A DNA stretch of 44,000 nucleotides from Glandiceps talaboti. Lineage: Eukaryota > Hemichordata > Enteropneusta > Spengelidae. The position numbers were made by a program, and so were the translations under genes. How positions within the stretch are numbered: the stretch's first letter is position 1; the number at the start of each line of letters is the position of its first letter. The stretch covers positions 12,181,908-12,225,907 of the forward strand of contig NC_135550.1 of assembly GCF_964340395.1 (NCBI RefSeq). Reading direction: 5' to 3'. A model generated the notes under the pieces. That model was not told where the DNA came from. It searched no databases and saw only the letters and a list, made by a program, of their open reading frames with translations. Shown piece after piece: positions 12,684 to 23,899 of this stretch.

Positions 12684-12746
12684 TGTCTATCTGTTTGCCA
12701 GTCTGTTTGCCTACCTGCGTGCCAGCCTGTTTGCCTGCCTGCGTGC

Positions 12747-12778
<32 letters not shown>

Positions 12779-12785
12779 TTTGCCT
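12684..12785. repeat. CTGT/CTGCGTGC tetranucleotide-derived tract
   Basis: A pure (CTGT)n core near 12747-12775 is preceded by decayed TTTGCC and CTGCGTGC variants, the worn edge of an older array. Confidence 0.85.
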
Positions 12786-12858
12786 CTTCTATGAACACCT
12801 TTCTATGACCTCCCTTAACTTAACTGTTACCGAAGCTTAAATTAAATTTCGTATCTAC

Positions 12859-12980
<122 letters not shown>

Positions 12981-13247
12981 TTCTACTCCCTTGTGTCGTG
13001 TATGAAAAGGGAGCATTCAACAGAAGATTGTGTGCTAACATGTACAATAATGGTCAAAGCTGATCATTTGCAAGTTAACAAGATAAATCGTATATGATCC
13101 AACGAACACGAAGAGTTCCCAAGTATCAATCTAGCCACGGCTCTATCAACCAACGTTATCTCTAGATAGTATATAACAGCAGCGTTATTGCTGAACACGA
13201 GCGGCTTGGAGTCTCACTGTACTAGTCGAGTTTATAAACGTTTTTAA

Positions 13248-13562
13248 TCAGGTGAAAATACTTGCATAAAACCTCAATTCAACTAGAATTCTAGTATCAT
13301 GTTAATATTGACGCAAGCCTTCTAAGTTCTAGGACATTACAATTGTCTTCTTCTGGCATAGCTAGAACAGTTAATTGCATAGTAAGGACATTTTTTATAC
13401 TATAATAAATGACGTCATCGGATCCTTTATAAGTTATATCTCAATACCAAGTTGGAGTTCAGTCAGGCAAGTAATGGTCAAGTATATGATTCACAAACTT
13501 AGAATGCTGCGAGTATCTTCTGAATATACAGGCAAAATTGCGTACGCCCAGAAACGTATGCA
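13248..13562 (+). repeat. Dispersed repeat family R1, copy 1
   Basis: This segment aligns along most of its length to 23128-23431 in the same orientation. Matching landmarks in order: AATTCTAGTA, GTTAATATTGACG, GGACATTA, TTGTCTTC, GACGTCATCGGATCCTTTATAAGTTATA, GAGTTCAGTCA, AGTATATG, GAGTATCTT and CAGAAAC. Identity is moderate (roughly three quarters by eye, with indels). It contains no convincing reading frame. I do not see TIRs or a tRNA head, so its class is unknown. Confidence 0.6.
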
Positions 13563-14797
13563 CTCAATACTCTCTCCTTCATAAATACCAACGGCACATC
13601 GCAAATCATGTAACTTCGATAGCAATAGGATAATTGAATTAAATGTATCGTGTGTAGTTACTAATATAGTTGACAGATGGTTCATATCTAGACGTGCTAT
13701 GAGTATTGTGTGATAAATAAACATACATTTTACAGAGTAAAGCAAAAGGGCGTATTAAAGGGGAAACCTTCCAACGACTCGTAATCATTGGACCCCCTTT
13801 ACAAAATTACCACAAATTGCAATTAAATGTATACCTATATTTTATAAAGAGTGGTACTAAAAGTGTGTAATCTCTGTCATCAATATTTTGAAAAAAAATA
13901 GTACCTAAAATCTTGATACTGTTGACCTTAGCCTTAAAGTCTAGGGTTTCAATTCCAGGTTCTCACATTTGTGTTATCTAATACATATTAGTGAGGCCGT
14001 AAGCATTACATAGGATTATCCCTTTGTGCTGGACCAACTTTCTTATAACTCTGCCAAACATATTTTTTTTTCCACACCTAGATTTAAATCTTACTCCTAA
14101 CTGGGCCTTTAACAAATGTTCAGCATTTGATTCTGGGTCCATAGTACGTTTTATTAAATCAAACCATTTTGATTCTTTGATACCACAATGACACCCACCC
14201 CGTTGTTATTGTACCGGACATACACCGTCCATGCATTTCACTGACATTTCAACGACATACGCACCATATGCTACAAAAAAGTCTGTCATTGCTCTGACTC
14301 GCCCTATCCAAACCCACACCCCCACACACTCTCTCTCCAACTGTGTGATTTCCGTCGACGTTGGATTTGTCGGATTTGAACATAAAATTGCGAACATATT
14401 AATACAAATTATACAAGGTCAGTTGTGGGCGATGACGACACAATAAATTATTTGAATAAACCTCATATAAAAATAATGTTAAAGTATCCATAAGACACAT
14501 ATTACAAACGGTTGGACATACATGGGCTATTTCCTTTGTTTACACAGCCATACCGTTTCACTGACTGTTTGTTATTTTAGAACAAAATTACCCTTTGATG
14601 TATCATTATACAGTTGTAAGAACGCGGCTGGCACTTTGACAAGTCTTTGTGAAATTAGAATCACACGCTGTAATATTTAAAGGAAACGTTCAGTGTAAAA
14701 CATACTGGCTCAAGTTTCTGAACGCCGGAGAAAATTATTTTCTCACAGGAAAAGGTAGATGACGAAAACGCCCAAATATAAAATATAGAACAGATAA
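13563..14797. other. Stretch with no recognisable gene
   Basis: AT-rich sequence without arrays. Overlapping short frames on both strands near 14206-14446 show no family signature. Confidence 0.45.
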
Positions 14798-15101
14798 AGG
14801 TTTGCTGTAGTAGTAACTAGACTTGTTGTAGTCATAGTAACTACTTTTGTTGTAGTCATGGTAACTGGGCTTGTTGTAGTCACAGTAACTACGTTTGTTG
14901 TAGTCATAGTAACTAGGTTTCTTGTCATAGTAATTAGGTTTGCTGTAGTAGTAACTAGACTTGCTGTAGTCATAGTAACTGCATGAGCTAAGTATTTGTA
15001 GTTTGTTGTAGCCTTGGTAACAGACTTGTTGTAGTCATAGTAACTAGAATAGTTGTAGTCATAGTAACCAGCCTTGTGGTAGTCATCGTTACTAGACTTA
15101 G
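14798..15101. repeat. 24-bp minisatellite, about 12 units
   Basis: The unit approximates TTGTTGTAGTCATAGTAACT plus AG(A/G)C. Because 24 is a multiple of three, a minus-strand frame of MTTTSLVT type stays open; I treat it as a by-product of the repeat. Confidence 0.9.
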
Positions 15102-15104
15102 TGT

Positions 15105-16208
15105 ATCATATCAAGGGAGGTTTGTCGTGTATGCGTCTCGTTATCGAAAAAAGGAACACCCCTTCTATTATCATTTCTGTTATTTTGTTGTTGTTTGTAG
15201 TGTCGGACTCAACATAAGGCTTAATTGTTGGCGTTCAAGTCCCTGTTAGAAAATCTAAGGAAATATTTGGCTTCATCGTGCTTTGAAAATTAATCTTTAC
15301 AAAGTTATTTGGAAATGAAAGAAGAAAAATACCGAAAGAAGGAAAACAAAAAAGAAGAGAGGGAAAAGATAACGTTATGCTACTCTGATTAAATTAAAAC
15401 TGGGAAACTCATCCTTGTGTGTTTTAGACTTAGAAACAGGCGCTCACACTAAGTGTTGACAAATAAAACCGAAGTGCCTTTGGGGTTATAAGTAGCATGA
15501 AACTGTCACCTAAACTTAGATAGCGTGCGAAGTCAGCCCATTATTTTCAATTGAGTTGAGTTACGTATAATCACAAGTAGCCACTCATAACCAATTGCTC
15601 ATGATAGTACTTGCTGCTCCATTCTACACCACAGGGACACTATTGCTTAGATTGTTATTTTAAGTAATATATATCACACGAATCCTGCTACTGCAAATGT
15701 ATCAATATACGCTTTATACTAGGTATTCTTTTCATAAAAGGTTGGGGAAATATATTCAAGTTAAAACGTTGTTATATTTAGCCAGTAGACAAGGAAAACC
15801 ACAATCTAAAAAAAAGAAGAAGAAATACTGCGCGCCCCTATGCTACATCCACTCATAGCCTCCCCCCTATCGCGTTGGGTCTAATGCTAAAATACACCGT
15901 ATACGATAAGATCCATGAAGTAATCTGTCCGACGACGACGACCATGCTGTATTTCCATTAAAAACTCAATCTGGTAAATACATATTTCCTTTTTACGTCG
16001 TGGTTATACTCGTTATCCTGTTATATGACGCAATAGGTGTGTCATAAAACTACCACATATCAGGAGAATCAATGCGACTAACAGTTGGAAATGTGTTCTA
16101 ATAAAATGAGGAAACTTCGTAAACAGTTTGACACTATAATTTTGACGATTGCTGTAATTTTTACGATTTTAGTGGTACGAAACTTTGAATTTATGTGTTG
16201 CCATTCTG

Positions 16209-16210
<2 letters not shown>
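15105..16210. other. Stretch with no recognisable gene
   Basis: Purine-rich AAAGAAG runs occur near 15316-15370 and 15805-15822. Nothing else stands out. Confidence 0.45.

Positions 16211-16296
<86 letters not shown>
16211..16296. repeat. (TC)n dinucleotide microsatellite
   Basis: An uninterrupted homopyrimidine TC run of 86 bp, able in principle to form H-DNA (triplex). Confidence 0.97.
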
Positions 16297-16301
<5 letters not shown>

Positions 16302-16787
16302 CTCTTTAAATTTTTAATGGAACACACTTTGTGTTTGATTTGAGTGATGTAAACTATATATCATTGCCAGAAATACGTAAATTTTGAGGTATAACTTAGA
16401 TCTGCTCAAACCAAATATTAAGTGCATAAACGTGTGGGGTTTTTTGGGGGGCCGTAAGACAACACATTTCAGTTCAAGCTGCGAATTGGATTTACGACAT
16501 GCATTTCAAGGTAAAATATGGAAAATACAATCAAGTTAATTTTCTTAGGGATTTCATCCATCAAAATGGATAATCCCAAACCAAGGTGAAGGTTACTACA
16601 TACACAGATAATAAATCGGATTATCGTTGGGTACTTAAAAGCTTTGCTGATGTCGGATGTAGGATTGAAAGTTATAAAGATGTGGACAAAATGTGTCTGG
16701 TATTGTTATAGAAATAGTTAGTCGTGAATTCAACAGAAAGAAATGGTTCTATTTCCCGATGGCTCCATCTACCACCCATTTTATTTT

Positions 16788-17070
16788 AGTGTTCACTGGC
16801 TCTGTTTGATATTAAACCAATATATAGGAATCTGCACATGCTACATTCGGAGATATCAAGATTAAATTGATACAGTTTCTTGCGATATTTTGTTGTAAAT
16901 GCTACCGTGCAGACATTGGCGCCATTATGTCTGCGTCTATAGTTGCCATATCTGAGAATGGTTTATTTCATTTAGACAAAATGTAGCAAAATCTTTCGAT
17001 CTCTCTACCTTAAAGTGAAGAATGTGCAGTTTCTTCTTGGTTTCTATATCAAACAGAGCCAGTGAACACT
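16788..17070. mobile_element. MITE with 25-bp perfect TIRs (AGTGTTCACTGG...)
   Basis: The left end AGTGTTCACTGGCTCTGTTT continues five more bases as GATAT, and the exact complement ends the element at 17070. Beyond the perfect TIR, AAACC and CTGCACAT motifs are also mirrored, so the arms extend to about 50 bp imperfectly. The element is 283 bp and has no coding capacity. No unambiguous target-site duplication is visible. Confidence 0.75.
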
Positions 17071-17502
17071 TGCATAAAACCGACAGTAGATACTATTATA
17101 GCTGGGGGGAAAACTGAAGTTGTTCTTGTCTTGCACAATTATCCATACATCTGTGTCAGCTTGAAAACTCCATAGTGACCCAGGTGTATGTATTGAAAAC
17201 ATAAAGGCAGACTGCCTGTTTGTCAGATAGTGTATGGCTGATATCGAAGGTAATGATGCAAACGATAAAATTGGAGAAGTGGATTTCTTAAAATCATTCC
17301 ACTTGCACCTACTCTTAGCGTCATAATTTAGAATGTTATCTTGTATAAAAATGTGATGCCATCAACTCAACACATGACAAAGACTTTTCCGAGATAAGTT
17401 CACGGGATATCACTGAAGGTATATGTGTACATTACCATATCATTCGCCCCAATCGGCTAACGTAAATGTAACGGTGCTCTGGGACGGTCGTCTCTCCCTT
17501 AG

Positions 17503-17598
17503 TCTAGTTCCTATATACGATACGATACGATACGAGTTACGATAGCATCCACATGGAGAGATTGGATGTAATCGTAACTTGTACCGTATAGGAATTAG
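17503..17598. repeat. Imperfect hairpin with (ATACG)n expansion in one arm
   Basis: CTAGTTCCTATA...GTTACGATAGCATCCA on the left pairs with TGGATGTAATCGTAAC...TATAGGAATTAG on the right around a short loop. The left arm carries four ATACG-type units where the right arm has one, suggesting slippage after the inverted repeat formed. Confidence 0.65.
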
Positions 17599-17770
17599 AT
17601 TATTTTTCCGACGGTAGTAAATGCTGAAAAGAACATTGGAGACCAATTCAGTAGAAAATGCTTTTTCTGCATTGAACACGAAACAACGACATTAGGTTAG
17701 AATGTTTGGAAAGTGATTTTTTTTTATTTTGATAGTACTGATAATCGATTTAGACACAATCCGAAATTAC

Positions 17771-18005
17771 GATTGGTTGACTATTTCTGCATGTGATATA
17801 ATGCTGGACATAATAGGTTGACTACTTTTATATATACTAGTAGTACGAGGTGAGACCCAATTGGCTGATTATTTCTACATGTGCTATAATGCTTGGCACG
17901 ATTGGGTTCACTACTTTACATATGGTGAGACCCAATTGGTTGACTCACGGGGGTGGACTACCTCAGTCTGCATGTGATATGCAGCGGGACTTGATTGGTT
18001 GACAA
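17771..18005. repeat. Degenerate ~75-90-bp tandem repeat, 2.5-3 units
   Basis: The block GATTGGTTGACTATTTCTGC recurs diverged at 17859 and 17934, with a last partial copy at 17993. GGTGAGACCCAATTGG occurs exactly at 17850 and 17925. Spacing is uneven, so the array is old. Confidence 0.75.
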
Positions 18006-18384
18006 TTCCCGATGTACGTGGAATTGATAGGTTTTCTTTCAACTATTTTCCTGCTTGAATCACTCTCTGTTGATCTGGAGTTCATGTTCTGTTTTAGATG
18101 ACTCGTAGTGAACATAGATTCCTAGTATGAAATCCATCCCACCAATTCTCAGAATTCTACAAACTGTGTAGCTAGTATAGTGTGTATAGATTCCATGCCT
18201 CGAATCTATCGTGTCTTAATATCATATTATTCTAGAAACAGTCTCAGACCAATGAGATCCTGCGAAGTTAATAACGCAGACGTATAGCGTGGAATCCATG
18301 CTATCTTTAATTTTCTATACCATGTCCATAGTATCGGGTCATTGACCCTTTAAAGACTGACACCTACAGCTATTTTAGGCTTTC

Positions 18385-18490
18385 TAGCTCCCTTGAGAAA
18401 TACATGGTTTTCAAAGTCCAATTGATCGGAGTGTTTAAGTTTATTACGTATAAAAGCACTATCAATTCACTTTGAAAAGCAGAAACGACC
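18385..18490. repeat. Local direct duplication, copy 1
   Basis: TAGCTC...GGTTTTCAAAGTCCAA...AATAAAAGCACTAT-like...TCACTTTGAAAAG recurs 244 bp downstream at 18629-18733. Each copy also carries its own short inverted pair, TTTTCAAAGT and ACTTTGAAAA, about 70 bp apart, so the unit may be a small TIR-like element. Confidence 0.75.
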
Positions 18491-18628
18491 AAACTGGCAC
18501 AATATGCATGACACAGCTGACATCTATAACTATTTTAGGGTAGTAAGAGTTACCAGAAAGACAAGTCCTTAAAGGTCTGATAGCCTCAAATCCGTCATCT
18601 TGTCCTAGGTGTTATCATGAATGACTCC

Positions 18629-18733
18629 TAGCTCGCTGGAGCAATAGATGGTTTTCAAAGTCCAAATGTATGGTCGGGCTCAGTATTCGAGTAATAAAAG
18701 CACTATAGAATCACTTTGAAAAGAAGAAAGGAC
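18629..18733. repeat. Local direct duplication, copy 2
   Basis: Partner of 18385-18490, with the same internal inverted pair of TTTTCAAAGT and ACTTTGAAAA. An adjacent word, CTATTTTAGG preceded by GACA, also occurs twice (near 18359-18380 and 18517-18540) at a different spacing, so the region has been rearranged more than once. Confidence 0.75.
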
Positions 18734-19676
18734 CCGATCGCTTTCTATGTGTTCACATACGGACACAGCACGACACTGCTCGGCTGTAACTTATTAACGC
18801 GAAATTGTGACAAAAGTCTTTAACTTTCGATGCATGAGATGGAAATAAATGCATACATAAATTGTATATATTTCTAGCCGTTACTGTGATATGTAAAGTT
18901 GTAAAATTAAATCACAGAGGCAACAATCACACATCTGTATGGCTTTCTTATATTTCTTATAGAATTCTCCCGGAGAATTCTTGATGACAACAGTCACCAA
19001 AAAAGTCAAAGGCAGACGTACGTTATTTCTATAAAAGAATAATTTGTTATTGGTCATTTGGATACGCCGTGGCATTTTATTTTACATGTAGCGATTCGTT
19101 GGACAACCTATTAGATACCGTGGCAGTGAGAGTTAAAGTACACACACGACAGTAGCCGATGAGATAGTTGTTTACTATCTGATAAAATCTAATAACGTAG
19201 ATCCAAATTTAGAATCATGCGTCCGTCCACAAGTACTGCAACATTGCACACATAACATGGTAATTGGCCGACTGCTCAGTCTAGATGTTACTCCGATTGC
19301 ACACCAAATCATGATTTGTGGTAATTACGTCACATGCCCACAAGCAGCCATTAAAAGCGTAGCATGCACTCAACTAATAAACCAATCTATAGATAGTCGC
19401 GAGTATTTCGTTAAGTGAATAGCAGTTGTCTGACCTCGGGGCTTTTTTTTGATCAAAGACAGATATCGCATACATTAACGTTCTCTTTTCCAGCGATCTG
19501 TTTTTCGTTTGAGTTTAGGTCAGAAGTTGACTTGATGATATTTAGATCCATGGGTTCTGAACTATTATACAAGTTAAATAACAACTCATCCATCCGTATG
19601 AAGTTATATTAGCCATATCAACCCCCACAAATGAGTCTATGACCCAGAAACTATATTGAAACAACAACTTTACCGC
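18734..19676. other. Stretch with no recognisable gene
   Basis: A small perfect inverted repeat, AGAATTCTC-CCG-GAGAATTCT, lies at 18961-18981. Otherwise I see nothing to annotate. Confidence 0.45.
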
Positions 19677-19768
<92 letters not shown>

Positions 19769-19781
19769 GTCTATCTGTCTA

Positions 19782-19831
<50 letters not shown>

Positions 19832-19861
19832 CCGTCCGTCTTTCCGTCCGTCCGTCCGTCT
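19677..19861. repeat. Compound (ATCT)n(GTCT)n(CCGT)n microsatellite
   Basis: About 90 bp of ATCT pass through mixed units into about 60 bp of GTCT, then CCGT units to 19861. The graded change suggests single-base substitutions spreading by slippage. A pyrimidine-rich flank continues to about 19950. Confidence 0.95.
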
Positions 19862-19954
19862 CCATGCATGCATACATCCGTCCACGTATATATCCCCCTC
19901 TCGATCCCCTTCCCTCCCTCCATCTCCCCTCCTCCTCTCTCTCCGCCTCCCTTA

Positions 19955-20964
19955 ATATGTGTGTTTCCAGTTACTGAGTCAATGATTGTAGGGCTTATTC
20001 TCTGAATACGTATGCAAAGAAATTCTTTTTGACTCAAAAGTTTTTTTTCCGACCAACACGACTTTTAAAATACGATTTTAATCAGGTTTTACCGTCGAGA
20101 TGTCAATTTAGGGCGTGTCATTTAAATACGACAGTTGCTTGCAAGACTGCACAGACAAGGTAGGGGCTTTGTCGTACCTGCTCTAGAATGAGTACGCCTT
20201 TATGACGGGATAATCATAAATTCCCGTATCATTCATCATGTTTCCACGTATCTATCTTATTTGCTTCAGATGCATGAATATTTGAAAATCGGACGCAATT
20301 CAGTTACTATAAGTACATTATCTTGTTGGGTGTTGATTTTGTGACTAGAATGCCAGAATATCTGTGGAAGGATTAGCACCATTGTACATTTAACAAACTT
20401 AGTCGATTTTTTAAATAATAAATAACCTTCTTGCACTAGTTTCAATTTTCGACTACGTGTTCAATAAATGACAACAAAACAAAACACGGATTTGCCAACT
20501 GTTGCAGAAACAATAACAGTTGATAAATGTATCTTCAAACTTTTCATCAATCATGTTTATTCAGCTATAATGCACGGTCAAGGTCATTGGCTCAAAGTCG
20601 TTGCGTCTAGGGCTCACTAATATATAGTAGGTTTTTTGCCTCATTCCTGTGCTTAATACGTGTCAGTACATGTTAGAATTCAAGCCAGTGTACAAATTTA
20701 CATGACGGTAGCTACTACTTTGAATAACGGTGACGTCAGTCCGTTGAGACAGATCGTGCGATGGTTGCCATAGTTATAGCATATGATAACATATGGCGAC
20801 AGATGCATCGCACCAATTCTTCAGATTTTTATGTGGTAGCTCATTGAACGATAAAAAAAGTCGATAAAATTGGATAAAAATCATACGACGGATGGATTTT
20901 GCACTTTCAATTTATAAGTTATATTGTCGAATTGTTGACCGAAAGTAATGTAAATTTCGGATGT
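19955..20964. other. Stretch with no recognisable gene
   Basis: Ordinary AT-rich sequence without arrays or coding signature. Confidence 0.45.
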
Positions 20965-21085
20965 ACGTCACACCAATTTGTATGATAAAATTAGCTCTCA
21001 ATAATTAAATGAAAATGGAAAAGAGGTTCGTCACTTTTTATTTATTTCCAATGAAAGACATGTCCAATATCTAGTGCAATAAGTA
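20965..21085 (+). repeat. Dispersed repeat family R2, copy 1
   Basis: TGATAAAATTAGCTCTCAAT...AATGGAAAAGAGGTTCGTCA...TTTTTATTTATTTCCAAT aligns with 23790-23895 on the same strand at moderate identity. Extent on the left is uncertain. No coding potential. Confidence 0.5.
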
Positions 21086-21235
21086 GTGCAACTGTTTTGG
21101 TTGCATCGTCTTACTGATGTTAAAGTCCCATTGTAAAAACAAAGCATCACAAATGTCAGCAAACACGGTTTCATTTTTCTCTTCAGGACGTAGTAATATC
21201 CCTCCACTGACAGTATCCCTCCCAACTACCTAACA

Positions 21236-22410
21236 ATAACCTGCCGCAATGCCTGACAATATTTCTCCTACAATAAAAATGCCCTTAAAAATGGCTTTAC
21301 CTACAATACCTGACTACACAATGCCCCTAACCTACAATATCTGAGTATACACAATGCCCCTAACCTACAATATCTGATTGTACACAATGCCCCTAACCTA
21401 CAATATCTGAGTATACACAATGCCCCTAACCTACAATATCTGATTGTACACAATGCCCCTAACCTACAATATATGACTACACAATACCCCTAACCTACAA
21501 TATCTGACTACACAATGCCCCTAACCTACAATGTATGACTGTACACAATGCCCCTAACCTACAATATCTGATTACACAATGCCCCTAACCTACAATATCT
21601 GACTACACAATGCCCCTAACCTACAATATCTGATTACACAATGCCCCTAACCTACAATATCTGACTACACAATGCCCCTAACCTACAATGTATGACTGTA
21701 CACAATGCCCCTAACCTACAATGTATGACTGTACACAATGCCCCTAACCTACAATATCTGACTACACAATGCCCCTAACCTACAATATCTGAGTGTACAC
21801 AATACCCCTAACCTACAATATCTGACTACACAATGCCCCTAACCTACAACATCTGACTGCACACAATGCCCCTAACCTACAATATCTGACTACACAATGC
21901 CCCCAACCTACAACATCTGACTGTACACAATGCCCCTAACCTACAATATCTGAGTGTACACAATGCCCCTAACCTACAATATCTGACTGTACACAATACC
22001 CCTAACCTACAATATATGACTGTACCCAATGCCCCTAACCTACAATATCTGACTACACAATGCCCCTAACCTACAATATCTGACTACACAATGCCCCCAA
22101 CCTACAATATCTGACTACACAATGCCCCTAACCTACAACATCTGACTGTACACAATGCCCCTAACCTACAATATATGACTACACAATGCCCCCAACCTAC
22201 AATACCTGACTACACAATACCCCTAACCTACAACATCTGACTGTACACAATGCCCCTAACCTACACTATCTGACTGCCCCTAACCTACAATATATGACTG
22301 TACACAATACCCCTAACCTATAATATCTGACTGTACACAATGCTCCTATAACCTACAATATATGACTGTACACAATGCCCCTAATTTACCCTATAAAACC
22401 TGACATTACC
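21236..22410. repeat. 31/33-bp minisatellite, about 35 units
   Basis: The unit is approximately CCTAACCTACAATATCTGAC followed by TACACAATGCC (31 bp), or by TGTACACAATGCC in a 33-bp length variant. The two length classes are interleaved. Edges at 21236-21297 and after 22386 are degenerate. Stops in all frames argue against coding. Confidence 0.95.
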
Positions 22411-22653
22411 CTGACAAATGATTAATGTGGCGGAAACTTAGTGACACAGCTGTTGTGACAACCAAGTAGTAAGTATAAATCATATACGATCGTCGATTGT
22501 CTGGTTAAATCCGGTCAAGGTTCAACTTGATTTCATGATTTAAGAGTATACTTATCATTCAAATCCGAGACGATTTGGTTATTGAAATAACTTTACTCCA
22601 ATTTGATGTCAATTAACATCATGTCAAAAACACATTAATGTACGCAAAGAACC
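22411..22653. other. Short unique stretch between arrays
   Basis: Nothing recognised. Confidence 0.4.
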
Positions 22654-22656
22654 TAA

Positions 22657-22728
22657 CAAGCAAGCAAGCAAGCAAGCAAACAAACAAACAAACAAACAAA
22701 CAAACAAACAAACAAACGAACGAACGAA
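22657..22728. repeat. Compound (CAAG)n(CAAA)n(CGAA)n microsatellite
   Basis: Five or more CAAG units pass into about nine CAAA units and then three CGAA units. Confidence 0.93.
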
Positions 22729-23127
22729 CAAATAACCAATTATTCAAAAATAACCTAAAAACAAACTTTCTCTTGAAATTATGTACATTTTCATTGACTC
22801 AGAGAGTTAACATTTAAACATTGAAGATTTTCAACTAAACTAAATTTGATGTAAGTTTAAACAATATAATTTCTGTATACTGACGAATTTCTACAATGAT
22901 TGGGAAATAAACGATTCTGGTTATAACAGTTTTAAAGTCACCAACCTGCCTCCTCCAAAAAAATTCCACATAACTATGCTTGTTATCGCGCATAATCTTA
23001 TTTATGCCACAGTAATCATTCGGAATGTTATCTGAAATGGCGTTAATTTTAATATAGGCACATCAATCTTAACATTAATAAAATGAAAGGCAGGAAAGTT
23101 ACGAACTGAGTTCGTGAGCTCTTTACT

Positions 23128-23431
23128 CCAGTTAAAATACTTCCAAAAAAAACCCCCTTGATTAAGCCATTCTAGTAAAACGTTAATGTCAATGCTTGGA
23201 CATTATTATTGTCTTTTGCATCGTTAGAATAGTTGATTGTACAGTAGGGATTTCCTCGACATAGTATACGCGTTATATATTTTCGTCATCAAATCCTTTA
23301 TAAGTTATACATAAGTATCCGGTTTGAGTTCAGTCAAGTGAAAGTGATGGTTTAAGTATATGCTTCAGTGAGTAGAATACTTCGAGTATCTTTTTAAATA
23401 TGCAGGAATTATTGTGACCATAAACGCAGAA
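23128..23431 (+). repeat. Dispersed repeat family R1, copy 2
   Basis: Partner of 13248-13562, same orientation, about 9.9 kb apart. Best-conserved part is ATCCTTTATAAGTTATA followed by GAGTTCAGTCAAG. Sequence outside these limits does not match, so this is a dispersed unit and not a large segmental duplication. Confidence 0.6.
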
Positions 23432-23789
23432 ACTCAGTTTTTGCCCCTTTAACTTTGCTGAATCCAAACGCAATTTAAAAAAAAAATCACAATGTTTTGG
23501 CTCTCCTTCAGACAAATAGCGTCAACAGATAAGGTCAATATCAAGGATTAGGCTAGACATCGAGTGAAGAAATCTTTAATATAAAGTTACAGTCAAAAAG
23601 ATTACGAATTAGAATCTTGGACAAGTTAAGGGGCCATTTTTTGTGTACTGGGTTGACATCGTTCAAGTTATCGACACCGCCTATTTATTTGAAGTTACAT
23701 GACGACATTGATTGAGTGGAACGTTGTATAAAATTTTCCCTGACTGATGCCCGGATTAAAACTCCTCTGTGACTAACTAGCTGTCATCA

Positions 23790-23895
23790 TGACGGAGTGA
23801 TAAGATTTGCTCTCAATGAAATAATCATTTAAAGGAGACTCGCCATTTTTTATTTATTTACAATCATTCCCATGCCGTAGTCCAATCAATATGGT
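23790..23895 (+). repeat. Dispersed repeat family R2, copy 2
   Basis: Partner of 20965-21085. Shares GATAAGATTTGCTCTCAATG-like, CGCCATTTTTTATTTATTTA-like and TAGTCCAAT-like blocks. Confidence 0.5.
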
Positions 23896-23899
23896 TATC

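Noticed and set aside
13755-13803. TTAAAGGGG...CCCCCTTTA as TIRs of a tiny element
   Set aside because: Only nine bases pair, with a 30-bp interior; easily chance.
15180-15250. Box B-like GCGTTCAAGTCCC that might mark another tRNA or SINE
   Set aside because: No box A at a suitable distance upstream and no cloverleaf pairing.
21236-22410. Interstitial telomere repeat, from the recurring CCCCTAACC
   Set aside because: The motif occurs once per 31-33-bp unit and is not tandem TTAGGG/CCCTAA.
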